Assembly (NCBI GenBank): GCA_027003075.1
Contig: JALWYV010000024.1
Span: 1-60,297, forward strand
Reading direction: 5' to 3'
Origin: Caldifarciminota bacterium
Lineage (GTDB): Bacteria > Hydrothermota > Hydrothermia > LBFQ01
Length of the DNA stretch: 60,297 nt
Positions 16,193 through 25,324 of this stretch are shown here, one piece after another. The stretch's first letter is position 1. Every line of letters starts with the position of its first letter. Position numbers and translations under genes: made by a program. The notes under the pieces are model-generated. The model was given only the letters and a program-made list of their open reading frames with translations. It made no database searches and was not told the DNA's origin.

Positions 16193-17506
16193 TTCAAGGG
16201 AAAGCGTGAACAACGGAAGGGATAAAGCGGATAGAACGGCTGACACAGGATAGAGAAGGAAAGAGATCAACAGGGCGATAACGAAGGGAAGGAGAGGTCT
16301 GAGGATATAGGGGAAAGGTACACCGGATATACGGGTCCCATGGAAGGAAAACGGTACGGATGCGAGGTACCCGGCTGCGAGGCTCCAGGCTATCCATACC
16401 CCGTCCTTCAAATTGAACACCGCCATTATTCCGAAGACCACGGGTATAACGGATAGGCGCATAACGTCAAGCCGTGGCATACGCCTTCCCTGAGATATGG
16501 GGCTTACGGTGTTGGAGATCATGGCCAGAAGGCCAGCGAGGGAAAGGGGACGCAGTATCTCCGCCGCGTACTCCCAGCCCGGTCCCAGAAGGAGGTTGAT
16601 GAGACCACGGTTCCAGAAGAACATGGGTGCGAAGAATACGGACCCTATCAGGAGGACTGTCCTCATGTATATGCCGAAGACCCTGCGGGCGTCCTCGTCA
16701 GGGGCCGTTACGAAGTACGGAAAGAGGACACGGGAGAGCATGGAACTTATCTGGGGAGGAGCGAGGAAGGCGAACTTCTGGGCGTTGGAGTAGTGGCCGA
16801 GGGCGGTCTGACCGGCGAACCTTCCCACTATGGTGCGGTCCATGTACATGAGGATAAAGTTCAGGACGAAGGTCAGGTTAACCCATATTCCGAAGGAGAA
16901 CATCCGTTTGAGCCACCTCAGACTGAAGGAGAGAGGGGGAAGGTAGGGCCTAACGATGTAGGATAGGACGAACTTGGTGAACCCGGCAGCCACGAACCCG
17001 AAGACCAGCGCCCTGTAGTCCCTGAAATAAAAGGAGAGGAATAGGGCTGTAAGGAAGTAGGCGAAGGCCTCACCTAGCTCAACGATGAAGATCTTCTCAA
17101 ACCTGAAGAAGCGTGAAGCCTCAACCACCATAACCGGGTTCACAAGGGAGTAGGGGACGAAGGCCAGAGCCACGAGGCGGCTAGTATAGGCCACGTTCGG
17201 ATCCTTAAAGAACTTCCCTATGGCATCGGAAAAAACGTACAGGAGCAGGGCGAGGATCAACCCTCTCACGACGGTACTCCACCAGAGGGTCGGATACCCC
17301 TCCCGGAAATTACCCTTCTGGGCTGTAAGGGCGGTGGTAAATCCGGTAAAGGTCATCATATCAAGCATCTGATAGGCTATGAAGGCCGACGTGGCGACGC
17401 CGAAGTCGTACGGTGTGAGTATGCGGGCAAGGATAACCGTACGCAATAGGGCGAAGACCTGAATCCCCACACGGGAGGATAGCGTCCAGAAGAGGGGACC
17501 CTTCAA
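16127..17506 (-). CDS. Polysaccharide flippase (MOP superfamily, Wzx-like)
   Basis: A 459-residue integral membrane protein with about 12-14 hydrophobic segments. The N-terminus (VFALLRTVILARILTPYDFGVATSA) is the typical opening of lipopolysaccharide-biosynthesis flippases (RfbX/MATE-like), and the central FGIWVNLTFVLNFILMYMDRTIVGRFAG motif is also typical. It would flip lipid-linked glycans to the periplasm, which fits the Wza-like and epimerase genes at 6-9 kb. Start is TTG at 17506 (reads Met-Lys-Gly-Pro), with a TAGAAT 8 nt upstream. Confidence 0.85.
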   Translation of the reverse strand: MKGPLFWTLSSRVGIQVFALLRTVILARILTPYDFGVATSAFIAYQMLDMMTFTGFTTALTAQKGNFREGYPTLWWSTVVRGLILALLLYVFSDAIGKFFKDPNVAYTSRLVALAFVPYSLVNPVMVVEASRFFRFEKIFIVELGEAFAYFLTALFLSFYFRDYRALVFGFVAAGFTKFVLSYIVRPYLPPLSFSLRWLKRMFSFGIWVNLTFVLNFILMYMDRTIVGRFAGQTALGHYSNAQKFAFLAPPQISSMLSRVLFPYFVTAPDEDARRVFGIYMRTVLLIGSVFFAPMFFWNRGLINLLLGPGWEYAAEILRPLSLAGLLAMISNTVSPISQGRRMPRLDVMRLSVIPVVFGIMAVFNLKDGVWIAWSLAAGYLASVPFSFHGTRISGVPFPYILRPLLPFVIALLISFLLYPVSAVLSALSLPLFTLSLELLLFRSLGALDFLKVRVPEEG

Positions 17507-17514
17507 GAGTGCGT

Positions 17515-17520
17515 ATTCTA
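17515..17520 (-). promoter_or_regulatory. -10 element for flippase gene
   Basis: TAGAAT on the minus strand, 8 nt before the TTG at 17506. Confidence 0.5.
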
Positions 17521-17534
17521 AGGACTAAGTGCGT

Positions 17535-17918
17535 CTACCTGTTACCGTACCTCTCGCGAAATGCCTTCATGAGTTCACTTTCAAGCCTTTCCATCTTTGG
17601 GGCTTTACTTTTGACCTTGTGATCGTATCCGATGGCGTGGAGTATACCGTGGAATACCCTTCGGGCTATCTCGTGGGGGTCGTAGTTGAGATGTGACGGA
17701 CAGATTACGACCTCCTTAACGTCGTCGTAGACGAAGGTCAGAACGTCCGTGGTCCGCCTCTCCCCGAAGAACCTCTCTTTAAGTTCGGCCATGTAGTCCC
17801 CGGTTACAAAGGCGACGGTTATACCTTCCGTATTTATCTCAAACTCCCGCAGGATATCCTCAATTACCCTCATAAATCCCCCCGGAGAGTTCCATTCGGA
17901 AAGGTTAACTATTTCCAC
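17535..17918 (-). CDS. ybeY: Endoribonuclease YbeY (rRNA maturation factor)
   Basis: A 127-residue zinc metallo-endoribonuclease involved in 16S rRNA 3' maturation. The zinc motif H-x3-H-x5-H is His90, His94, His100 (HGILHAIGYDH), and the preceding TTDVLTFVYDD strand is conserved. The usual basic N-terminal segment is short, as in many thermophiles. Start is GTG at 17918 with a TAAAAT 6 nt upstream. The phoH and era neighbours often found with it are absent. Confidence 0.93.
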   Translation of the reverse strand: MEIVNLSEWNSPGGFMRVIEDILREFEINTEGITVAFVTGDYMAELKERFFGERRTTDVLTFVYDDVKEVVICPSHLNYDPHEIARRVFHGILHAIGYDHKVKSKAPKMERLESELMKAFRERYGNR

Positions 17919-17924
17919 GGGTGT

Positions 17925-17930
17925 ATTTTA
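17925..17930 (-). promoter_or_regulatory. -10 element for ybeY
   Basis: TAAAAT on the minus strand, 6 nt before the GTG at 17918. Confidence 0.5.
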
Positions 17931-17961
17931 AAGGGGGATAGGTAACGCTTTCTTTCTTCCG

Positions 17962-17967
17962 TATAAT
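17962..17967 (+). promoter_or_regulatory. -10 element for the Cmr operon
   Basis: TATAAT 8 nt before the cmr2 ATG at 17976. It is the only clear promoter seen for the eleven-gene CRISPR operon, and lies 31 bp from the divergent ybeY -10. Confidence 0.6.
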
Positions 17968-17975
17968 TCCCTTTC

Positions 17976-20627
17976 ATGCCGATGCTAAACGATGTGAAGT
18001 ATGCCTTGAAACAGTTAGGACTGTCGTCGGAAAATGTAATTGATCGCTCCGTAAAGATAGCCCTCGCCCTTGATTTCATAATAGAGGAGGAGAGTGAGGG
18101 AGACGGTAAATGGCTCAATCCCTTCAATATAGGCGGCAGCAGTACGGAGAGGCCTAAAAGTGTATCCATTAATGCGGATGACGTTAAGAATTTCATAGAG
18201 AAGTACGGGAAAGATCCCCTCTTCGTCTGGAGATTCCTGCCCGAAGCCTATCCCGAAGTCCTTAGGGCCACCGTCGTCCCTATGTATAACCACTCCTTCT
18301 ACGACCTCTTATTCCTCTCCTTGGCCATAGGGAAGATTCTTAAAGATGGGGACAAGCCCGCCTTCCTACTCTTCACCCTCGGCCCCGTCCAACGGTTCAT
18401 AAGCACCGCCCGAAAGACCTCCGACCTCTGGGCGGGGAGCTACCTCCTCTCCTACCTGACTTGGACGGCCATCCGGTACGTCGTAAAAAACTGGGGGCCG
18501 GAGAACGTCGTATTCCCCAACCTCCTCCGCCAACCCCTAATGGACCTCTATCTGGAGAACTCCCTAAGAGACCTTTTAGGCGAAAAGGTCGGCGATAAGA
18601 CGGCGAGGGACATACTGCAGGAAAACACCGGCCTTGACAGGATCACCATCGCCAATATGCCGAACAGGCTGTTTGCTATAGTGCCTTACGGGGAGGCTAC
18701 GGACGACAAGGAGAAAGGGGAGTGGGAGAGGAGGGTTAAGGACGAGATAGTGCGGATAGGCAGGGAGACCTTGAGGCAGATAGAAGATAAACTATCCGAA
18801 CAGCCGGGATGGGACAAATCGGTATGGGACAGGTGTCAGGTGCAGGAGAAGTTGATGGAGGCCCTCCTGAACCACTTCCAGACGTTCTGGGTCGTTGTGC
18901 CATGGTGGGGGGATGGGGACGAGGGGAATATTGACGACATTATGGAGGATTACGAGAGGCTTGTGGAGGGTGTTTCTGATAACGGCCAAAATTCTGAAGA
19001 GACAAGGGGAAATGGTCAAAATTCTAATAAAAACCATCAGAACTCTAAAAATAGCAAAAGTACGTACGAAACCATACGTGAGGTTGTAGAACGCCTGAAA
19101 GACATCAGGAAAACCCCCAACGTCGGATACGCTTACCCCCTGCTCTACGAGGCGACGGAGAGGTTCCTCGCGGCCCGGAAGTCCGTAAGGGACTTTGAGG
19201 ACGTAGTTAGCTCGGCCAAACACAAGTGTTCCCTGTGCGGTGAGTACGACCCCCTCCCCCTTGGCGATGGGTGGGCAAAACTCACGAAGGGCTGGGTCTC
19301 CCACGATGGACAGAGGACGGAGAGGTTGTGCGGTGTGTGTATGACCAAGAGGCTCTTTCCCAGAACCTTTAAAACTATCGTGGGTGTGGAAGTTCTGGGC
19401 GAGGAGATCAAATACCCCTCAACGTCGGAGATGGCCGCCACCCTGTACAAGGCGAGGATACCGGATGAAAATGCCAGACGTATAAAGGAGTTTTTGAGGT
19501 GCTACATTCCGGAAGTGGCGACGTGTGTTCCCAAACTGCGGGCTTCAAATCCCCTGTGCAACATAGATGGCCAATGGCTGATGCGTGAGAGCTATCGGGC
19601 GGAGTACATTAATAGGGAATATGATTCGAACATTACCGAGGGGGAAGCAAATAAGCTTTGGAGGAATATTGAGAAAGAGTTGAAGAGTATAAACCTCGGC
19701 TCTCCCCCCACGTACTACGCCATCCTTATGATGGACGGGGACAATATGGGGAGGTGGTTGGGGGGTGAGTATATGGGGTACGTTGAAGACTTCCTTTCCG
19801 AGTCGTTGAAGGAGAAACTACGGAAGGATATGGCTTTATCCTCCATCCTTCACTCCCGCCACCCTATGACCCCCGCCCTCCACGGCACCTTCTCCCGTCT
19901 CCTTGGTGAGTTCGCCTTGTACAAGGTCCGACATAAGGTTGAAAACAACTACGGCGCCCTCGTATACGCTGGAGGGGATGACGTCCTCGCCCTATTGCCG
20001 GCGAAGATGGCCCTGAAGACCGCACGGGAGTTAAGGGAAGCCTACAGGAATACCCTGTCCAGAAGGGCGGATATGAGCGGAGGACTCGTCTTCGTCCATC
20101 ACAAGTACCCCCTTAGCCTCGCCCTTGAGGAGGTTAGGGATGCCGAGAAGAAGGCCAAACGGGTCTACAACAGAGGGAGCCTATACATCAAGTTCATAAA
20201 ACGTTCCGGTGAGGTCAGGGAGATGGGCATAAAGTGGAGATACCTTGAGGAGTTTGAGAAGTTGGTTTGCGACTACGCTCATGACAAGATAACTAAGAGG
20301 TTCGGCTACGAGTTGGGCCGGCTTTTCAACGAGCTTTTCCTGACGGAGAGGGAAAAAGATGAGGACCAAAAGGAACTGGATGAGGGGCTAAAGAAGGTTA
20401 TAAGGGGAGAGTTCAGGAGACTCCTCGGCCGTAAGCAAAAGGTAGATGCCGATGTCCTCAAGAGGGCGAAGGGGTTCCTGGATATCTATACGAAGTCGGA
20501 TGAGGATGAATGTAAGGATAAACACGAAAATGAATGCGAGGAGGAACGCTCCCATCATCGCCACCTACCGAACGTCTTCATAATAGCGAGCCTGATAGCG
20601 ACCGAATCCGAAGGAGGGAAAAGTTGA
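17976..20627 (+). CDS. cmr2: Type III-B CRISPR Cmr2 (Cas10), no HD nuclease domain
   Basis: The 883-residue large subunit of the Cmr effector. The diagnostic LFTLGPVQRFISTARKTSDLWAGSY segment is near residues 131-155. A four-Cys zinc site is Cys418/421 and Cys452/455; the first palm has DGDNMG near 586 and the second palm the cyclase GGDD at 666-669. In type III systems this site makes cyclic oligoadenylate when target RNA is bound. Only about 125 residues precede the first diagnostic motif and no HD pair is visible, so the DNase domain is probably missing. Residues about 335-360 form an Asn/Gln/Ser/Lys-rich low-complexity insert. It heads the operon and its stop overlaps the TTG start of the first cmr1. 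Confidence 0.94.
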   Translation: MPMLNDVKYALKQLGLSSENVIDRSVKIALALDFIIEEESEGDGKWLNPFNIGGSSTERPKSVSINADDVKNFIEKYGKDPLFVWRFLPEAYPEVLRATVVPMYNHSFYDLLFLSLAIGKILKDGDKPAFLLFTLGPVQRFISTARKTSDLWAGSYLLSYLTWTAIRYVVKNWGPENVVFPNLLRQPLMDLYLENSLRDLLGEKVGDKTARDILQENTGLDRITIANMPNRLFAIVPYGEATDDKEKGEWERRVKDEIVRIGRETLRQIEDKLSEQPGWDKSVWDRCQVQEKLMEALLNHFQTFWVVVPWWGDGDEGNIDDIMEDYERLVEGVSDNGQNSEETRGNGQNSNKNHQNSKNSKSTYETIREVVERLKDIRKTPNVGYAYPLLYEATERFLAARKSVRDFEDVVSSAKHKCSLCGEYDPLPLGDGWAKLTKGWVSHDGQRTERLCGVCMTKRLFPRTFKTIVGVEVLGEEIKYPSTSEMAATLYKARIPDENARRIKEFLRCYIPEVATCVPKLRASNPLCNIDGQWLMRESYRAEYINREYDSNITEGEANKLWRNIEKELKSINLGSPPTYYAILMMDGDNMGRWLGGEYMGYVEDFLSESLKEKLRKDMALSSILHSRHPMTPALHGTFSRLLGEFALYKVRHKVENNYGALVYAGGDDVLALLPAKMALKTARELREAYRNTLSRRADMSGGLVFVHHKYPLSLALEEVRDAEKKAKRVYNRGSLYIKFIKRSGEVREMGIKWRYLEEFEKLVCDYAHDKITKRFGYELGRLFNELFLTEREKDEDQKELDEGLKKVIRGEFRRLLGRKQKVDADVLKRAKGFLDIYTKSDEDECKDKHENECEEERSHHRHLPNVFIIASLIATESEGGKS

Positions 20628-21745
20628 AACTCCTTGAATACAGAGCGGTGATTAAGCTGAAAACGATAACCCCCCTATTTATGTACGGGGCGACTGACCA
20701 GAGGGCGGAGATAAGGGCAGCGAGCATAAAGGGTGTTATGCGATGGTGGTGGAGGGCGGTAAAGGCTTACGATGATATGGAGAGGCTCTTTAAAGAGGAG
20801 AGCGAAATTTTCGGCTTCGCGGATAGCGGGGCCTCCAAGGTCCGGTTAGAGGTACGGCCGTCTTACGGGGTGAATAACGAGCCTTTGGAGGTAAGGAGAC
20901 AATACGATAGACATTTACGACAGCACCAATACACTACCAGAATAGGAGATGCATCCCTCAACTGGACGAGCCGAAGGAAGGTATTGGATGGGCGACATTA
21001 CGGCATAGCCTACCTACTCTACCCCCAACTTATGTTGCTCAAAGGATCTATCCCCTACGTTCCTCCCAATACGGAGTTCTCCCTTGTCCTAAGGTCAAGG
21101 TATAAGGACAAACTTGACAAGGCCCTCGCGTCCCTCTGGTGCGCCGTATGGTTTGGGGGATTCGGTAGGAGGAGCCGGAGGGGAGGGGGGAATTTGACTT
21201 TCCTACCGGTAGAAGAAAAAGAAGAAAACTACCGTCCAGATGGTCTGGACTTCGTATTCAACGGCTCTGGAGTGCAGGGTTTCCGGGATTGGCTTGAACG
21301 GAACTTTAGAGTCTGTCGCAACCTTCTAAGCGGTTCGGAGGGAACGGATAAGTACTCCAACATCTCAACGCTTCGGGTGGTGATCAGCCAGCGAGGTTTT
21401 AGGGAGTGGTACGAGGCCTTGAACGATATAGGGAAGATTTTTTACAATTTTAGAAGGCGCACGGATCATAGGGCGAACTGTATTTTTGGCCTTCCTCATC
21501 CGCACTCTAGGACATGCACCGGTTCTTCCTCGCGGAATCAGGGAGATCCAGTAAGTAGAAGAGCCTCGCCCGTGATAATAAAGGTTGTTAAGGTGGGCGA
21601 TAGATTCCACTGGATGGTTTTGAGACTGAACGGGAAATTCCTGCCCCGTAGAAGAGGGGACTTTAGACCCATAGACAGATTCTGGGCAGAGATACAACCG
21701 CATGGAATTGAGATAAACGAAAGGAGGGTAGCCTATGAGAGATAA
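20624..21745 (+). CDS. cmr1: CRISPR RAMP protein Cmr1, copy 1
   Basis: A 373-residue RAMP subunit that caps the 3' end of the Cmr backbone. The N-terminus IKLKTITPLFMYGA and GVMRWWWRA (near residue 35) are hallmarks, with the Gly-rich loop FGGFGRRSRRGGGNL near residue 185. The open frame extends 30 codons upstream inside cmr2, but the TTG at 20624 has a good Shine-Dalgarno (GGAGGG) and overlaps the cmr2 stop as TTGA, giving the expected MKLLEYRAV start. It is followed by a second Cmr1-like gene overlapping by 11 nt. Confidence 0.88.
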   Translation: MKLLEYRAVIKLKTITPLFMYGATDQRAEIRAASIKGVMRWWWRAVKAYDDMERLFKEESEIFGFADSGASKVRLEVRPSYGVNNEPLEVRRQYDRHLRQHQYTTRIGDASLNWTSRRKVLDGRHYGIAYLLYPQLMLLKGSIPYVPPNTEFSLVLRSRYKDKLDKALASLWCAVWFGGFGRRSRRGGGNLTFLPVEEKEENYRPDGLDFVFNGSGVQGFRDWLERNFRVCRNLLSGSEGTDKYSNISTLRVVISQRGFREWYEALNDIGKIFYNFRRRTDHRANCIFGLPHPHSRTCTGSSSRNQGDPVSRRASPVIIKVVKVGDRFHWMVLRLNGKFLPRRRGDFRPIDRFWAEIQPHGIEINERRVAYER

Positions 21746-22835
21746 ATACACCTTTAACCTACGGGTTATAACGCCCCTATTTATGGGCGGGGCGAATCAC
21801 GAGCCGGAGATAAGGACCCAGAGCCTTAACGGTGTGTTCAGGTGGTGGTTCCGGGTCGCCGGGGGAAGTAGGAAGGATGAGGAACGTATTTTCGGCTCCG
21901 CCAGCGATGCAAGTGGGCGTAGGGGTCTGGTGGATTTGATTCTAGAGAAAAATAACGCTTACAGGGGAAATATAATAAAAGTGAAAAAATTAGGAGAGGC
22001 GGAAAATGAAACCTTTAAAGCTTCAAGGATAAAAGGTTCCGGTTTAAGGTACCTCGCCTTTGCCTTACGGATGGGGAAGCGTACCGGAATTAAAGAGGGA
22101 TTTGATTTTCGCCTTAAAGTATCCTTTCATCCTCTGGCCAGCGAAGACGACAAAAAGAAGTTCCTTGCAGCGATGTGGTTGGCGCTCAATCTGGGGAACT
22201 TCGGGGCGAGAGCGAGGAGAGGGTTCGGGTCTATCGGGGTGGAGAGTGTGGTAGATGAGGAGGGTAAGGTAAAAGAGAACATCTTTGGATTGAAGTTCAA
22301 GGTACCTACGACTCCAGAGGATATTGACCGTTGGGTGAAGCAGAATATTAAATTGGTTAATGAAATGCTTAAGCAAGAAATCACACATCAAGAAAAATCT
22401 CCAGAGTTTAAAATATTTACATTTGTATGTAGTTTTGGTAGTTATGAATTAGCCATGAACTATATTGGGAAAATATATCGGGATTTCAGGCGAGGTTTGG
22501 AGATAAAGAATAGGATCTTTTTTGGCCTCCCTCTTGTACTCCATTCAAAAAGGATAGTTCCGGAAATACAGGTAAATAGTAGGCAGGAAAAAACACGTCG
22601 GGCATCACCGATGATTTTCAAAATCTTAAGAGTGGGGAATAGGTATGTGGGTCTGGTTGTAGTTGTAGTGTATGAATTTTTACCTTCAGATGCAGAAATT
22701 GTCGAGCTTCCTGCAGATCTTCCTATAGATGCGGACATTAACGAATATCGTAAAATTGTAGATTTGAAGAAAGTTATTCAGAAAGTTATTCCGAATTTTG
22801 AAGAAGGCTTGAACCTAAGGAGGATATACCCATGA
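21735..22835 (+). CDS. cmr1: CRISPR RAMP protein Cmr1, copy 2
   Basis: A 366-residue second Cmr1-like protein. It repeats the plan of its neighbour: FNLRVITPLFMGGANHEPEIRTQSLNGVFRWWFR at the N-terminus, the GNFGARARRGFGSIG loop near residue 165, then a divergent C-terminal half. A Shine-Dalgarno (AAAGGAGGG) precedes the ATG. Bases about 22350-22800 are clearly richer in A+T than the flanking genes. The two copies differ widely in sequence, so the duplication is old or one copy was acquired. It may replace copy 1 in some complexes, or extend the 3' cap. Confidence 0.85.
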   Translation: MRDKYTFNLRVITPLFMGGANHEPEIRTQSLNGVFRWWFRVAGGSRKDEERIFGSASDASGRRGLVDLILEKNNAYRGNIIKVKKLGEAENETFKASRIKGSGLRYLAFALRMGKRTGIKEGFDFRLKVSFHPLASEDDKKKFLAAMWLALNLGNFGARARRGFGSIGVESVVDEEGKVKENIFGLKFKVPTTPEDIDRWVKQNIKLVNEMLKQEITHQEKSPEFKIFTFVCSFGSYELAMNYIGKIYRDFRRGLEIKNRIFFGLPLVLHSKRIVPEIQVNSRQEKTRRASPMIFKILRVGNRYVGLVVVVVYEFLPSDAEIVELPADLPIDADINEYRKIVDLKKVIQKVIPNFEEGLNLRRIYP

Positions 22836-23938
22836 TCAAACTCACCGTAGAGCCTTACGACGTCCTCTTCTTTGGCTCTGGCAAACCCTTCAACATGGGG
22901 GATGTGGCGAAGAGTCTTTACCTCCCGATGCCTCACACCGTAGCCGGAGCCGTAAGCGCCTTTGTGTATGAAAACCTTGCTAAAATTCCCTTCATATCCG
23001 CCATATACGGGCCGTTTCTGGAGTACGAGGGGACCATCTACGTCCCGGCCCCTGCCAACCTTTTAACGGGACGCAAAGGCGAGGGTGGAGTCTTCCTAAG
23101 CTTCCCCGAAGGCGGCTTCAGACTCCTGAACATAGGAAACACGAACGTTGAGGGGGTTAAAAAGCTCTTCTTCTACCGCGGAAGGGAGAAGGTTGAGGGC
23201 TTCCGTGGGTTTATATCCTTAGAAGCCCTGAAAGAGTATATACAGCATGGGAAAATCAAGTTCAACAAGGACGACGAAAAAGAGAAGGATAAGATCAAAA
23301 CTTTGGGCGACTTCGTCCTAAGCGAGGGACGGGTAGGCATAAAACTATCACCCGAAAGCGGCACGACGGAAGAGAACGCCCTCTATCGCATATGGTTCAG
23401 TAGGTTTAAGAAGAACGTCCGTTTGGTTGTTTGGCTCAAATTCGGCGATAAAGATGGATTCGCCCCTTCCGAGGCGGTTATGAAGCTCCTCCGGGAGACC
23501 GCGAAGGCCGGAGTGATGAAGTTGGGCGGGGAGATGCGGATGGTCAGGTTTGAGGCCGAGGAAGGCGACCCCCACCCCGTATTCGGCGGAATATCCGAGT
23601 GTAAAGAGGACACAGTTTGCAACGTCCTCTTCCTAACCCCCGGAGTCTTCGGCACATGGAACCCCTTCGGTGAGGTTGAGGCGGCTGCTGTCCCCGGCTA
23701 CGTACCCGTTGGGATAAACCTGAAGTATATGGGAAATTTCAAGAACACCATCCAACGCGCCATTCCCAGCGGTAGCGTCTTCTTCGGCGTTAAACTATCG
23801 TCCGTGGAGGGTAATCCGGGGTTCTTAACCGTAGATAATGGGGACGTTAAGGTCGTAAAGGAGTACAACGGTTTTGTTCCCTACATCGGTGGGGGACAGG
23901 TTCTGCTATGGGGGTACAAAAACGGAGGTAGAAAATGA
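22832..23938 (+). CDS. cmr3: CRISPR RAMP protein Cmr3
   Basis: A 368-residue Cas5-group RAMP that binds the 5' handle of the crRNA next to Cmr2. The opening VEPYDVLFFGSGKPFNMGD, the LYLPMPHTVAGAVSAF helix and YGPFLEYEGTIYVPAPANLL are characteristic; the C-terminal Gly-rich loop is GFVPYIGGGQVLLWGYKNGG. It overlaps its neighbours by 4 nt on each side and has its own Shine-Dalgarno (AAGGAGG). Confidence 0.93.
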   Translation: MIKLTVEPYDVLFFGSGKPFNMGDVAKSLYLPMPHTVAGAVSAFVYENLAKIPFISAIYGPFLEYEGTIYVPAPANLLTGRKGEGGVFLSFPEGGFRLLNIGNTNVEGVKKLFFYRGREKVEGFRGFISLEALKEYIQHGKIKFNKDDEKEKDKIKTLGDFVLSEGRVGIKLSPESGTTEENALYRIWFSRFKKNVRLVVWLKFGDKDGFAPSEAVMKLLRETAKAGVMKLGGEMRMVRFEAEEGDPHPVFGGISECKEDTVCNVLFLTPGVFGTWNPFGEVEAAAVPGYVPVGINLKYMGNFKNTIQRAIPSGSVFFGVKLSSVEGNPGFLTVDNGDVKVVKEYNGFVPYIGGGQVLLWGYKNGGRK

Positions 23939-24885
23939 AGGCCAAACTTTTGACGTTTAGGACGCTTACTCCCCTGCACGTGGGAAGTGGAACGAGCGTC
24001 TCGTACATAGACCTCCCTATCGCAAGGGAGAGGCACACCGACTACCCCGTCATACCGGGGAGCGGTATAAAGGGCGTAATCCGAGACGTTGCAAAAAGGG
24101 AGGAGGAAGGAAACCCCTGCTCGGTTGAGAACGTCTTCGGACCAGAACCCGGTTCTAAAGAGCTTCACGCCTCCCTCGCGGCTTTTACGGATGCCAAGAT
24201 CCTCTTCTATCCCGTCAGATCCCTACGAGGCGTCTTCGCCCTGATCACGTCTCCCTACGTCCTAAGGAGGTTCGCCGAGGATATGAGGTCCGCCATGGGA
24301 TTTAACAAAATTTTGGGAGATCTACCTGATGTTTCCGATAAGTGCATTCATATCCATCCGAATGACAGTCTCTTAGAATTCAATCGCCACGTTGTTCTTG
24401 AGGAATTCCGTTTTGATGTCGTACGAAACGTAGGGGTTTTCACGGCTCTTAAATCTGAACCGTTCAAAGCTTTTCTCACCGACGAAGACATCAAGCGGAT
24501 CGCCATAGTCTCGGACAACGTCTTCCGGGACATGGTGAAGTACGCCGTTGAAGTACGCACCCGCATACAGATAGATCAAACTACGGGAACGGCGAAGGGT
24601 AAAGCCCTCTTCTCCCTTGAGATGGTCCCCGCCGAGGCCATATTCTACTCCTTTGTCTTTACAAAGAGCCTTAACAACGGATCGTCCTGCGACGACAAAA
24701 AGGCTATGGAGTTCATAGAAGAGATCCTCCCGGACGACAGCGTCCTTCAGGTGGGCGGCGACGAGACCGTAGGCCTTGGCTTCGTAAAGGTGAAAACGTA
24801 TCCTCCTCCGAGTGAAACCAAGAGTGCGGGCGGAGAGGATAAAGGTCTGAGCAACGGCACAACGGCGGAGGTTAAAGATGAGTAA
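23935..24885 (+). CDS. cmr4: CRISPR RAMP protein Cmr4 (Cas7 backbone, target RNA nuclease)
   Basis: A 316-residue Cas7-type backbone subunit. FRTLTPLHVGSG opens the RRM fold, and the catalytic-loop aspartate is Asp26 in SYIDLPIARERHTDYPVIPGSG, the same number as the RNA-cleaving Asp26 of Pyrococcus Cmr4. So ruler-type target RNA cleavage every six bases is expected to be active. The C-terminal loop GGDETVGLGFVKVK is typical. A weakly structured Ser/Gly/Asp-rich tail ends the protein. It overlaps cmr5 by 8 nt. Confidence 0.94.
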   Translation: MKAKLLTFRTLTPLHVGSGTSVSYIDLPIARERHTDYPVIPGSGIKGVIRDVAKREEEGNPCSVENVFGPEPGSKELHASLAAFTDAKILFYPVRSLRGVFALITSPYVLRRFAEDMRSAMGFNKILGDLPDVSDKCIHIHPNDSLLEFNRHVVLEEFRFDVVRNVGVFTALKSEPFKAFLTDEDIKRIAIVSDNVFRDMVKYAVEVRTRIQIDQTTGTAKGKALFSLEMVPAEAIFYSFVFTKSLNNGSSCDDKKAMEFIEEILPDDSVLQVGGDETVGLGFVKVKTYPPPSETKSAGGEDKGLSNGTTAEVKDE

Positions 24886-25324
24886 GATAGGCTTCAAGAC
24901 CCTGAATCAGGAGCGGGCGAAGTTCGCTTCAAAGAAGATCCAAGCCGTTAAGGACGGCAAGCTAACATTCAAGAATAAAAAAGGCCAAGAAAAAAGAGCA
25001 GACAAAAAGAAGTTCGCCACGTACGCCAAAAGACTCCCCGCCCTCATTATAACCAACGGACTCCTCCCGACCCTCGCCTTCCTCGCTTCCAAGGACGACT
25101 CAAGGGCGGTGTATGAGACTCTCGTAGAGTGGCTTGTAAAAACCGGCTTCCTTCATAAACCCGAGACTATAAATGACCCGTACAAAGCCATAAATGAAGT
25201 AGCAGGTATGGACGCCTCAAAGCTCCGTGCCATCACGACCGAAGCGCTCGCCTTCGCAGACTGGCTGAAACGCCTATCCGAGGCCTACCTTAGCGACGAA
25301 GAGGGCGATGGTCAAGAATCCTGA
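24878..25324 (+). CDS. cmr5: CRISPR small subunit Cmr5 (Cas11)
   Basis: A 148-residue all-helical protein of the Cmr5 family. It opens with LNQERAKFASKKIQAV, a lysine-rich stretch (TFKNKKGQEKRADKKKFATYAKRLPALIITNGLLPTLAFLA) and ends with ALAFADWLKRLSEAYL, all typical of Cmr5, which forms the inner filament and contacts target RNA. The overlap with the next gene is 17 nt, so an unrelated gene pair is translationally coupled to it. Confidence 0.9.
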   Translation: MSKIGFKTLNQERAKFASKKIQAVKDGKLTFKNKKGQEKRADKKKFATYAKRLPALIITNGLLPTLAFLASKDDSRAVYETLVEWLVKTGFLHKPETINDPYKAINEVAGMDASKLRAITTEALAFADWLKRLSEAYLSDEEGDGQES

